From Bacteroidota bacterium (GTDB lineage: Bacteria > Bacteroidota > Bacteroidia > Bacteroidales > ML635J-15), in the NCBI GenBank assembly GCA_029558535.1, contig JAKQEK010000043.1:1-62812 (forward strand): a DNA stretch of 62,812 bases, given 5' to 3'. How positions within the stretch are numbered: the first letter of the stretch is position 1; every line of letters begins with the position of its first letter. Of the stretch, positions 53,486 through 62,640 are shown in pieces. A program made the translations under genes and the position numbers. Under the pieces are notes generated by a model. That model was not told where the DNA came from. It worked only from the letters and a program-made list of their open reading frames with translations, and made no database searches.

Positions 53486-56400
53486 TTATGTTGCAAGAGT
53501 AAATCTCAGGGTAACGCCAAATTTTGTATTAGATGTTGGGAATGTGACTCCAAGTGTTGGTCTATTTATAACCTGGTCGTAGAATAATCTAAGATTAAAG
53601 CGATTACTTAATGCATAATCTGCGGAAGTTTTAATGGTAAAAGTCAAATTTCCGGCTGTGGGCTGATTAAATCCTTCTTCAAGTTTTCTGATAACTGTCA
53701 TCGTATTTCTTACCGAGAAGTCAAGTCTTAAATTGAGATCGCTCTTATAGTTTTTCTGTCTTCCCCCCGATTTAACCACAATTTCAACTTCTTTAAATCT
53801 ATACCCGGTACCAATTATATATTCATCTGTTTTAAGTTCTGTCAATTGATTATTACTAAAGCTCATGTTAAGATTGCGTGTTTTTTTAACTTCTAACTTT
53901 AAAATAAAACTATTGATCATTGTCATATCAATTGAAATTAATGGAGAGAATTGCTCCGAAATACTTATTCCATTAATTTGATATTTTGAATAATAATTTT
54001 CGAGCTCGTCGCGAATAATATTAAATCCGTTTTCTTCATAATATTCGTTTGACAATCTGGTTTGATATGACCCGATATTAAAAGTTGACCTGTAAACATG
54101 GTTTAAGTTAACTGTACGGAAATATTTCTTAAGTTTAGGTATTTTACCCAAACCGTCATAGGTAATTCTCCAATTTGGTAACGCGCTTAACACAGATGGG
54201 AAAGTCTCCAGACTAACAACTTCGGCACTTCTATTTGTATATGCAGCAAGGAATGAGGGTATTAAAACATCTTGAGAAGTTTTACCATATCCCGAAGGGA
54301 ATCCATAAGTATCAACATCTGAAGGGTCATATCCCGGCCTTTGTGATGCGAGACGATTAGCAACAATAATTCTATTCTCATCGAATTGAGTGAAAGTTGC
54401 TGAAGTATAATCTCCTTTGTTTTTAAATTTCTCAAAAGCAGTTCCAAATGTAATCACAGACATTGAGAAATTACCCGTGACGACAGGATTAAGTCTCATG
54501 AATTCATTAATCCCTGTGTTTTCATTATAGCCGTATCTTAAATAATTTTTCTCATTTTGGCTGAATGAATGTGTCATGGTCAAATCTATTCTGAAATCTC
54601 TTATCGGTTCTAACGAAGCTCTAATATTCCAATTTCGGTTTTGCGTTCCCATAAAAGCTTCTACACTTGAGGTATCTCGTGTAACTACATTGTTATTTAC
54701 CGCCCATTCTCCAAAATTATCTTCTTGCCAACCCAAGATAAATGGGATTGTAGGAGTTCTAATTGCAGAAGAAGGCCCAAACATTTCGGGATTAGCAACA
54801 TAATTCGACATACCCATGATATATGTGCTCGGTAAATATCCGGGCAACAAGGTACCATTAGTTTCCGTAAATCCTATTGAGACGTTTTTAACGCTCATTA
54901 ATAAGACTAGAGTATTATCAAAGACTATCTTGGCAACAGATTCTGTTTTCTCCCTCTTCCCTGTCACAACCAATTTAACTCCTGATGCGGCTAATGTTGG
55001 GGTAAATTCTACTCTATTCTCATCAATTATTTTTATTTCTCCCGGAACGTCCTTCCCATCAGCATCTGTAGCCTTAATTGTTACATCTTCAGTTTTTAGC
55101 TTATGATTGATTTTTTTGGACTTACCCTCCTGGAGTTTAGATATTTCCTGCTCAAAAGTAACAGTTTCTATTTCTTTCTTCTTGGGTTTTCCTGTTTGGC
55201 GACCACGATACTTTTTATTAATTTGATCAAAATATTTCACTTTATTATATAAACTCAATAAATTGAATTGAGTATTAAGAGACATCGCATTACCATTTTG
55301 TAAAATATTCCCGAGATTTAAAGTGTCGGCAGTAATTGGTCCGGCTGTCCAATCATAAGTACCCGAATACCTTGCATTGGCAGTCACCCAATTAAGGAGA
55401 GGAATTTTATTTATCGGCAAGTTATAGGTAACATCCCACTGGTGATGATATTGTGTGTTTCGTCCAAAACTTCGAATATTATCCATAATTGAATCGCGCT
55501 TTTCGGAGTAAAGTGGATCCTCTTTGTAAATACGACCTTGTGGTTCGTCTATTCTCGCATTATTCGTAGCTGAAAAATCGAACTTCAGGTTTTTAGATAA
55601 ATTATATTTAAAATCGTATTGTCTTGTCCAAATAAAATTCTTGTTTACACTTACCGGTAATGCAAAACTTGGATTATAGACATTTCTTAATTGTGTTTCG
55701 CCGTATTGTCTGTTAAGATTAGTCCTAAATGCAAGTTGTGATGGCAAATAATAAAAGTTGAAATCCTTTATTATTTGAAAAGCCTTTTTATTAAACAGTT
55801 TTACATTTTTAAAAGGTTCAACTATTTTTGGAGTTGCATTATAATTATAATACACAGCTCCGGTATAGTTTTTATTTGTTTTAAAAATTGTATTTACATC
55901 TCTTTGATAAATCTCGTTGTAAGCATAAGTAGCCGACCAGTTAGCCAAATCATAAATCATTGGTTTACCGGAAGTTTTATTTACTTTAACGTTTGAAAAA
56001 TTCAAACTTTTTCGCATAGTATAACTCTGCGAGATATTGCGAATACTATCTTTATATTCCTCGGTAAGAGTGGGGTCAGATAATGACACTTTTAGTGGTA
56101 TATCCGGGTCTAATGGATTATATTCGGGATTTTCAACATTTTCAGAACAACTTACATACATTGGGACTTTAACGTTCCATTTTTCGGGGAAGAATTTACC
56201 TAATTCAAAATTAGCAGAAATATCATAACGATTTATTTCTGATTTTTGCCTTTCTCCAACTTTTTGGTTTAATGCACCAAAGCCGGGTTTACTTGTACTT
56301 CCGGCAACAGTAATAGATCCGAAGTCGGCAAGTTTGGTTGTTATTCTTGTATTTGCAGCCCATCCTCCTTTTTCATCAAAATCTGTCAAACGCAACTCGT

Positions 56401-59400
56401 TTACCCAAACTTCTACGCATTTTGGTTTACCATCATCAAAATCATTGATTGACACCTTTTTTGGATTTCGAACGCCAATCATAATTGTCTGCACGTTGGA
56501 TAAGTTAGGATTACCCATAACACTGACTTTACGATCTCCATCCATCATTGTGTATAATCTAGTTAGACTTATATTAACATCTCCGGCACGCATTTTATCA
56601 TTTCTGTCCTGCTTAACCAACTGCAAAAGTTCAAAATCTAGGTCTAAATTATTTTCTTCGGGCCAAACTATATATCTATCCGGAGCTTCCTCGTCCGAAT
56701 CACCATCATAATTACCCGGGGGAGTAATTTTTAATGGTATTTCATATTCGTAATAGTTATTTTTATAATCTGTTCCCAACCTTATAAACAGACTTACATC
56801 TCCATCATATACGGTTTCTTCACCGGGTACTGATTCTGCATGAACGAACATCTTCAGCCGCAGATATTTTCTCACATCCAGATTAACGTTTTTAAACACT
56901 GCTCTGGCATCTCCATCCTGCAAACCACATGGTTTTAAAGACATTGCCTGCTCATTCAATTGACGCAATTGAGGATTCATAGGATCTGTCTGACGATTTA
57001 TGCCAGGAGGTAAAATATAATTAACAGGAATTTTTGAGGAGTTTTCTTCAATATTTACAGAACTAACATCAAAAGGCGTTTCGGAAAGCTCGTCAACGAT
57101 GTACTCACCCGGTTGCATAAACGAGGTGTTATATTTTCTCCACTCGCCGCGAACCAAAGATAATGTTGCAAATCTAAGAATGGTCGTTTCTGAGAAGTTT
57201 GTCATAAACATCCTTATAAATCTGATTGATTTAAAATCGGATATTGATCCTACTCTTTTATCATAATCAGAAATCGGAATTTTAAATTGATACCAAGTAA
57301 CTTTTGATACTTCATCATTTGCGAAATTTGTTGAAGTAACTACTTTATCAGTGATATAGTTTTTCCCTACAATAAAATCTTCCTGTCTAATACTAATACG
57401 GTATTGAAAATAATTTTCACTTTCGCTTAATGTATTATCTCCGTTTATATCTTCAACATTAGGAACGGTAGAACCATTTGTTGAATAGGATTCCCCTGAA
57501 TATTCGGCCGGAGGAGAATTGCCTTCCAAACCGTTAAACTTCTTATATCTTTCCAAAATATTTACTTCGTCTGCATCATAGTCAGAACCTCTATAATGAT
57601 GAAAATTATCACTTGAAGGATCGTCAAATGCTTTAATGTATGCCTGAGATTCTGTACCAAATAATGCTGCAATATCGTCAAGATATGAATTACGTCCATC
57701 AGCACTAAAAAACAACCTTTCCTTTTCGTCATTTAATCCGTCCAATCCGACGTCCTGTGCAATTCTGGAATCAGGATTGTTGTCAAACGCTCCAACAAGT
57801 GACTGCATAAGAGGAATTATCCCCCAATTAGTAGTATCTGTGGGATGGTCGTTCTGAGGGTTTGGTAAACCATGCTCAAAAGATTTCCTTCCATCCTTTA
57901 ATATATCTTCAGATACGTCTCCCAGATTAAAATACAAATCTCCTCCCTGATTTAAAGAATCCTCAACAAAAGGATCCATCATCCAAAATTCAATATACTC
58001 TATATTTGCTTCTTCAAAATCAGTTGTTTGCAATTGCCTCATCACCCCACCCCACCGGGTTTTAGGATTTAGAAGATTCCCATTCTCTTCTATTCCCTCC
58101 ACATCATAATTATATGGACCTCTTTCGTTCGGATAAAATGCAAGATTCAGGGCAACCATATTCGTTGGAATTCCGGTTGTGCTTTCTCGATTTGGGAACA
58201 ATTCTGTTTCATAAACTTCTCTGACATAATGACTTGATTGATCTTCAATAGACACCGGTGATGTAGTACGATGAAAATATGAATCGACAACATACCATGC
58301 TAACTTTGCTCTATTTTTGCCATAATCAAGATCATTTACTAATCTGCTCTCGGGAAACATTATAGAATCCCCGGGAGTGCTTGCTAATGTCCAGGCTGTT
58401 TGAGATTTTAAATCAAGGCTGGTGGTAGTTCCTTCAAAGTCATCAATATAGGCATTATTATCAATTGCTTTGGAATGTCCGGGAATAAGCTGGGCAAATT
58501 CACCCGTAACTGTAATTGTTGACATTTCCTTTGTCTCAATAAAAGGAATAAAGTCAACTGCTTTAGTCAAAAACGGCACTTCGGAACGATAAGATGTGTT
58601 CACCCCCCAAATTGTATTAGATATTGGTTCGTCTCCTATGCTGACTTTTTGGGTAAGAGGTTTTTCATTTAAATGCAAAATAGTAGCCCCAACGTTAAAG
58701 TCTTTAGAAAATTCGTAATTAAAATGAGAACCTATAAGTGTCTTTGTTTGAATATTAAACATTGAGTTACTTTCCAGAGAGATTGTAATCGGACTACCCG
58801 ATTCGAGAATTCCTGCATCAATAATTTTAACCCTTCCCAAATTGTAATCAACAGTATAATGCACATTTTCTGTTAGCTTAACTGCACCTGAATTTACAGA
58901 AACAGACCCCTGAGGTATATTTATTGCATTTAAAGAAATATCGCTTCCACTTGCTGATTTGTATTTCCCTTTTAGTTTGAACTTGTTTTTTTCGGCAATT
59001 TGTCTGGCAGTGCTTTGTGTACTATCATACAACTCCTGGAAAACATACTGATCTGCTACTTCATTCAAGCTCAAGGCCCCTCCGGTAATTTGTCCCCGTA
59101 AATACGAACCAAAAGGTTCTCTAACAGGGAAAATAATTCGTCCATTTGTTGAATTGACCGTATAAGATTCTACATAGTCAAACATTCCATCAGGATATGG
59201 GTCGAGCTGTGAATTAAGGTTGTCGAGATTCAAAACCTCAAGTAATCTTATACTGTCAATAGCTCCTGCCGGCAAATAATTAATTTCAGTTCCTGTTTTG
59301 TCATTATTATACATAATGTCAAAAATAAAATCTTCGCTGGTCAGTTTATATGCACCAATGTTATAAATGTTTTTCATCATAAGATCCCAAGCCTTTAAGC

Positions 59401-60943
59401 GCGGGGTAAAAGATGTACTTTTAATAAGTTTTAAAACCAAAGCATTAGGTGCAGTTATGGCTGAATTTGAAAATTCTCCAACTTTAAAGACATAACCACC
59501 AACCGTATATTCATAAGCAACTGCAAGCACCTGGTCGGCACTTAATGTAGAGTTAAGCGAAATGTAACCCAATCTTAAATTCACCGAATATTCCGATGGT
59601 TGTAAAAGTCGTGCAGACTCTATTTTTTCATAGTCAGTACCTCCTGTCATTCCGATTCCTAAAAGAGTTGTACTTACTTGATTTATATCTCTAATCGCCG
59701 GAAAGTTCTCTGAAATTTGGCCTAAATTATTTATATCATTTTGAGGATAAACCGTTACATATTGTCCATTTGCATCCCTCACATAATCTGACTGAATATC
59801 ATTATCATTACTTTCGCCCAAATCATAGAACGCCACTATATTTCTCGAATCGGTATAATTGCCTGTTTTATTTGTTACCCAAACCTCAATACGAGTAATA
59901 TTAATCCCTGAATTTATTACAGGTAACCCTGCCAACGCTCTGTCATAGTTTTCCTTAAAATAATGTGAAAGGAAGAAGTGCTTATTTGCTTCGTATTGAT
60001 CGGCTTTTATAATAAATTCTTTTGTTTGTGCCCCCCCTTCAACAGTAATTGTAGAGGATTCCCCTTTTTGTTGTGAGAAAATTGTTGTAACAGTCAATTT
60101 GCCGAATTTTGCTTCGGTTTTAAAACCAAAAAGGCTTTGACTACCTGTTATAAGTGTTCCGGTCAATGGCAACGAAACATTTCCTGCCTCAATTTTCTGA
60201 ATTATTTCATCTTCATGTCCTGTATATTCAAGTTTAACTGAATTTTCGAAATCGAAAGCTGCCTCAGTATCATATTGGACATTAACTTTCATTTTGTCTC
60301 CAATCTGACCAACAACATTCATCTGAATTTTTTCGTTAAAGTCAAATGTTGTTACTCTCTGCATCGAAACCGGTAGTGCAGGGTTATCAACTCTCGAAAT
60401 GTCGAGTCCAAAACTTAATTCTGCTGAGCCCTGAGGTTTAATGTCTATAACATTTCCCCCAAAAATACGGTCAAAAATCTCTCCTCCCACTTCTAATTTT
60501 GGAATTAGAGTTTCCCGACTTTCTGAAATATCACTTTTTGAACGTTGTCTCCAATACGATTTCATCGCTTTATCAAAATCATATTCAAGATATTCATTAA
60601 AACTGACCGAAAATGGAGTTTCAATTACATCATCACCAAGTTTCTTAACAAAAATATATTCGTTTGTTTCCGGATCGTAAATTATTTCGGTGCTTAAATT
60701 TGAAGGATTTGTTCCATATAAAGGACTGTTATCATTATTTAAAGTCGGATTAAGATTTTCGTCTGGTAAAGGATATGGCAACTTTATTTCTTTGATTGTA
60801 TCGTCAAGATGAATATTATCCTCACGAGGTATGGCATTGCCTCCCATGAAATCATTAATTTCAGCATTTGAAGGAAAAATCACTGAAATCAGACTTACAA
60901 TTAATCCACTAAAGAATAAATATTTAAAAATCTTCCCTGCCAA
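53486..60943 (-). CDS. sprA: Type IX secretion translocon SprA (Sov)
   Basis: 2485 residues, intact. SprA forms the very large outer-membrane barrel that is the conduit of the type IX system and, in gliding species, of adhesin export. A signal segment (about 1-28) is present. The repeated SprA N-region appears as KLEVGGEIFDRIFGGNVIDIKPQGSAELSFGLDISRVDN-type strands, with further barrel strands to the C-terminus (RPTLGVTFPTSNTKFGVTLRFTL). Length matches the family (about 2400-2500). It is 12 bp after ruvA and drives secretion of the sorting-domain proteins in this window. Confidence 0.94.
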   Translation of the reverse strand: MAGKIFKYLFFSGLIVSLISVIFPSNAEINDFMGGNAIPREDNIHLDDTIKEIKLPYPLPDENLNPTLNNDNSPLYGTNPSNLSTEIIYDPETNEYIFVKKLGDDVIETPFSVSFNEYLEYDFDKAMKSYWRQRSKSDISESRETLIPKLEVGGEIFDRIFGGNVIDIKPQGSAELSFGLDISRVDNPALPVSMQRVTTFDFNEKIQMNVVGQIGDKMKVNVQYDTEAAFDFENSVKLEYTGHEDEIIQKIEAGNVSLPLTGTLITGSQSLFGFKTEAKFGKLTVTTIFSQQKGESSTITVEGGAQTKEFIIKADQYEANKHFFLSHYFKENYDRALAGLPVINSGINITRIEVWVTNKTGNYTDSRNIVAFYDLGESNDNDIQSDYVRDANGQYVTVYPQNDINNLGQISENFPAIRDINQVSTTLLGIGMTGGTDYEKIESARLLQPSEYSVNLRLGYISLNSTLSADQVLAVAYEYTVGGYVFKVGEFSNSAITAPNALVLKLIKSTSFTPRLKAWDLMMKNIYNIGAYKLTSEDFIFDIMYNNDKTGTEINYLPAGAIDSIRLLEVLNLDNLNSQLDPYPDGMFDYVESYTVNSTNGRIIFPVREPFGSYLRGQITGGALSLNEVADQYVFQELYDSTQSTARQIAEKNKFKLKGKYKSASGSDISLNAINIPQGSVSVNSGAVKLTENVHYTVDYNLGRVKIIDAGILESGSPITISLESNSMFNIQTKTLIGSHFNYEFSKDFNVGATILHLNEKPLTQKVSIGDEPISNTIWGVNTSYRSEVPFLTKAVDFIPFIETKEMSTITVTGEFAQLIPGHSKAIDNNAYIDDFEGTTTSLDLKSQTAWTLASTPGDSIMFPESRLVNDLDYGKNRAKLAWYVVDSYFHRTTSPVSIEDQSSHYVREVYETELFPNRESTTGIPTNMVALNLAFYPNERGPYNYDVEGIEENGNLLNPKTRWGGVMRQLQTTDFEEANIEYIEFWMMDPFVEDSLNQGGDLYFNLGDVSEDILKDGRKSFEHGLPNPQNDHPTDTTNWGIIPLMQSLVGAFDNNPDSRIAQDVGLDGLNDEKERLFFSADGRNSYLDDIAALFGTESQAYIKAFDDPSSDNFHHYRGSDYDADEVNILERYKKFNGLEGNSPPAEYSGESYSTNGSTVPNVEDINGDNTLSESENYFQYRISIRQEDFIVGKNYITDKVVTSTNFANDEVSKVTWYQFKIPISDYDKRVGSISDFKSIRFIRMFMTNFSETTILRFATLSLVRGEWRKYNTSFMQPGEYIVDELSETPFDVSSVNIEENSSKIPVNYILPPGINRQTDPMNPQLRQLNEQAMSLKPCGLQDGDARAVFKNVNLDVRKYLRLKMFVHAESVPGEETVYDGDVSLFIRLGTDYKNNYYEYEIPLKITPPGNYDGDSDEEAPDRYIVWPEENNLDLDFELLQLVKQDRNDKMRAGDVNISLTRLYTMMDGDRKVSVMGNPNLSNVQTIMIGVRNPKKVSINDFDDGKPKCVEVWVNELRLTDFDEKGGWAANTRITTKLADFGSITVAGSTSKPGFGALNQKVGERQKSEINRYDISANFELGKFFPEKWNVKVPMYVSCSENVENPEYNPLDPDIPLKVSLSDPTLTEEYKDSIRNISQSYTMRKSLNFSNVKVNKTSGKPMIYDLANWSATYAYNEIYQRDVNTIFKTNKNYTGAVYYNYNATPKIVEPFKNVKLFNKKAFQIIKDFNFYYLPSQLAFRTNLNRQYGETQLRNVYNPSFALPVSVNKNFIWTRQYDFKYNLSKNLKFDFSATNNARIDEPQGRIYKEDPLYSEKRDSIMDNIRSFGRNTQYHHQWDVTYNLPINKIPLLNWVTANARYSGTYDWTAGPITADTLNLGNILQNGNAMSLNTQFNLLSLYNKVKYFDQINKKYRGRQTGKPKKKEIETVTFEQEISKLQEGKSKKINHKLKTEDVTIKATDADGKDVPGEIKIIDENRVEFTPTLAASGVKLVVTGKREKTESVAKIVFDNTLVLLMSVKNVSIGFTETNGTLLPGYLPSTYIMGMSNYVANPEMFGPSSAIRTPTIPFILGWQEDNFGEWAVNNNVVTRDTSSVEAFMGTQNRNWNIRASLEPIRDFRIDLTMTHSFSQNEKNYLRYGYNENTGINEFMRLNPVVTGNFSMSVITFGTAFEKFKNKGDYTSATFTQFDENRIIVANRLASQRPGYDPSDVDTYGFPSGYGKTSQDVLIPSFLAAYTNRSAEVVSLETFPSVLSALPNWRITYDGLGKIPKLKKYFRTVNLNHVYRSTFNIGSYQTRLSNEYYEENGFNIIRDELENYYSKYQINGISISEQFSPLISIDMTMINSFILKLEVKKTRNLNMSFSNNQLTELKTDEYIIGTGYRFKEVEIVVKSGGRQKNYKSDLNLRLDFSVRNTMTVIRKLEEGFNQPTAGNLTFTIKTSADYALSNRFNLRLFYDQVINRPTLGVTFPTSNTKFGVTLRFTLAT

Positions 60944-60955
60944 TATCTAAATTTT

Positions 60956-61540
60956 TTACAAATAATTTAAAGCAAGTTTAACAACCTCTTCAAGTGAAAG
61001 ATTATTATTTTCTTTAAACAATTTTATCAATACCTTTTCGACGACAGGTTTTGAAAAACCCAACATCGTTAAAGCATTTAACGCATCTTTCTGTAAAGTA
61101 TTGTCTGATGATGAAAATTTTTGATCATATTCTATATTCATATCAGAAATCTTATCTCTTAACTCAATAATAATTCTTTGAGCTGTCTTACTTCCAATAC
61201 CTTTAACACTTTGTAACAAGGCAATATTATTTTTAATTACTGCTTCTGCCAAATCATTTGAATTTATCGAAGACAATACCAATCTTGCTGTATTGGGACC
61301 TATCCCACTTACCGAAATCAACAACCTGAATATTTCTCTTTCTTTTTTATCAATAAAGCCAAACAGCAGATGTGCGTCTTCACGAACAACCTGATGCAAA
61401 TACAATTGACATTCTTGTCCTTGTTTTAATGAAGCCGAAGTATTTACAGTAACGTTAATAAAATATCCTAAATCATTATTTTCAACAACTACATAGGTTG
61501 GCGTAAGTTCTACAAGATGCCCTTTTATATATTCAAACAT
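60956..61540 (-). CDS. ruvA: Holliday junction branch migration protein RuvA
   Basis: 194 residues. Binds Holliday junctions and loads RuvB. The OB domain is MFEYIKGHLVELTPTYVVV; the helix-hairpin-helix repeats are ISVSGIGPNTARLVL and QSVKGIGSKTAQRIIIELRDK. The small C-terminal domain III (NALTMLGFSKPVVEKVLIKL) is present. First gene of ruvA-sprA-gcvH-ispD, with a consensus promoter at 61563-61593. Confidence 0.96.
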   Translation of the reverse strand: MFEYIKGHLVELTPTYVVVENNDLGYFINVTVNTSASLKQGQECQLYLHQVVREDAHLLFGFIDKKEREIFRLLISVSGIGPNTARLVLSSINSNDLAEAVIKNNIALLQSVKGIGSKTAQRIIIELRDKISDMNIEYDQKFSSSDNTLQKDALNALTMLGFSKPVVEKVLIKLFKENNNLSLEEVVKLALNYL

Positions 61541-61562
61541 AGTTTACGCTATTAATAGTTTG

Positions 61563-61593
61563 CAAAAATAGAAAACATTATCAATACATCAAT
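61563..61593 (-). promoter_or_regulatory. Promoter of the ruvA-sprA operon
   Basis: On the minus strand: ATTG (61590-61593), a 19-base spacer and TATTTTTG (61563-61570). The ruvA ATG is about 22 bases downstream of the -7 element. Confidence 0.6.
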
Positions 61594-61815
61594 TTTTTTT
61601 CTATATATAAAATAGGTATAAAAAATGTCGTGAGCATATTTACAATCTGCCTTATGTTTTATCACTTTAATTATGGTTAATTGAAACACTGCAATTGTTG
61701 ATGTTTCAAAAAAGAAACTTATAATACATAGATTTAATTGTTGATTTTAAAATGAAACATTACATCAAATAAGGCTATTACTTTATTTAAAAATCGGATA
61801 TAAACAAAATTTTAG

Positions 61816-61823
61816 TAAATTTG
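61816..61823 (+). promoter_or_regulatory. -7 element of the YjdI-CDGSH gene
   Basis: TAAATTTG matches TAnnTTTG, 20 bases upstream of the ATG; no strong -33 element at 19-21 bases. Confidence 0.45.
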
Positions 61824-61843
61824 TTAATCAAAAAATACAAACT

Positions 61844-62290
61844 ATGGAGAAAAAAGTAATACGTGAATACAGTAATGGAGAAATTACAGTTATATGGCAA
61901 CCTGACGAGTGCATACATAGCACGGTTTGTTTCAGAAAATTACCAGATGTATTTAAACCAAGAGAAAGACCTTGGGTAAAAATTAATGCCGCATCAACGG
62001 AAAAAATAATCGAAACTGTTGAAGCATGTCCTACAGACGCATTAACATGGAGATATAATGATACCCAAACAGAAATTATAAACAATCAAAAAATGGAAAA
62101 TAGCAACAAAAAAACGGAGATAAAACTATTTGAAAACGGGCCTATACATGTTCCTGCAGAAATAAATGTTAAAGATTCCGCAGGGAATATTATAAAAGAG
62201 AATAAAGATAAATTTTTATGCCGTTGCGGACATTCAAAAAACAAACCTTTCTGTGATGGGTCTCATTTAACTGAAGGATTTAAAGAATAA
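61844..62290 (+). CDS. Two-domain iron-sulfur protein: YjdI-like plus CDGSH
   Basis: 148 residues. Residues 1-75 match the YjdI/Fer4_19 family (WQPDECIHSTVCFRKLP and VEACPTDALTWRY), with Cys ligands for an Fe-S centre. Residues about 95-148 are a CDGSH domain with CRCGHSKNKPFCDGSH, the C-x-C...C...H pattern that binds a labile [2Fe-2S] cluster. FENGPIHVPAEI is typical of the segment before it. Cytosolic. Likely redox or iron-sulfur storage/transfer; the partner is unknown. A small gene unit on its own. Confidence 0.87.
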   Translation: MEKKVIREYSNGEITVIWQPDECIHSTVCFRKLPDVFKPRERPWVKINAASTEKIIETVEACPTDALTWRYNDTQTEIINNQKMENSNKKTEIKLFENGPIHVPAEINVKDSAGNIIKENKDKFLCRCGHSKNKPFCDGSHLTEGFKE

Positions 62291-62640
62291 AGAAATCTTT
62301 GCCGAATGAATATCGACACTCTTTCGACTTGTCCCTTCGAATTTTAGCACAGCTTTAAGTGCTTGAATATCTGCAATATACAAATTAAAACATATGTTTT
62401 GCCGCACTAAGGCAGTTCTTGAAAAATATTTCAAGAACTAATAGCTGGTCAACAGCTAACAAAATTCGCTTCATTTATTTATCTCAAACTTTTTTTCTTA
62501 ACAAAAAAAGTTACAAAAAAGTCAAGGCAAACCGATGCTACCCAGCGCACCTCGAGACGAAACAAAAGAATTGTACGTCGACCTTGACCTAAAACAAATG
62601 CCATACCTCTTTGGCCAGTACTCAAATATTTGTTTTAGAG
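62291..62640. other. Gene-free region with hairpins
   Basis: No credible gene. Hairpins: AGTTCTTGAAA-aata-TTTCAAGAACT (62414-62439, 11-bp perfect stem) and TAGCTG-gtcaa-CAGCTA (62442-62458). The more GC-rich stretch around 62520-62600 (AAAAAAGTCAAGGCAAACCG and CAGCGCACCTCGAGACG) differs from its surroundings and may belong to a dispersed repeat. Confidence 0.5.

Larger units (their letters stand above)
61541..61843. other. Divergent intergenic region with an inverted repeat
   Basis: Between ruvA and the iron-sulfur gene. Apart from the promoters it contains TTGAAACA (61681-61688) and TGTTTCAA (61702-61709), perfect 8-bp arms with a 13-base loop; GAAAC-like segments recur around it (for example at 61753). 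It may be an operator. I see no small gene. Confidence 0.4.

Noticed and set aside
62520..62640. Short peptide-like frames near the right end
   Set aside because: The frames are short, without homology that I recognise, and the sequence looks like dispersed repeat DNA.
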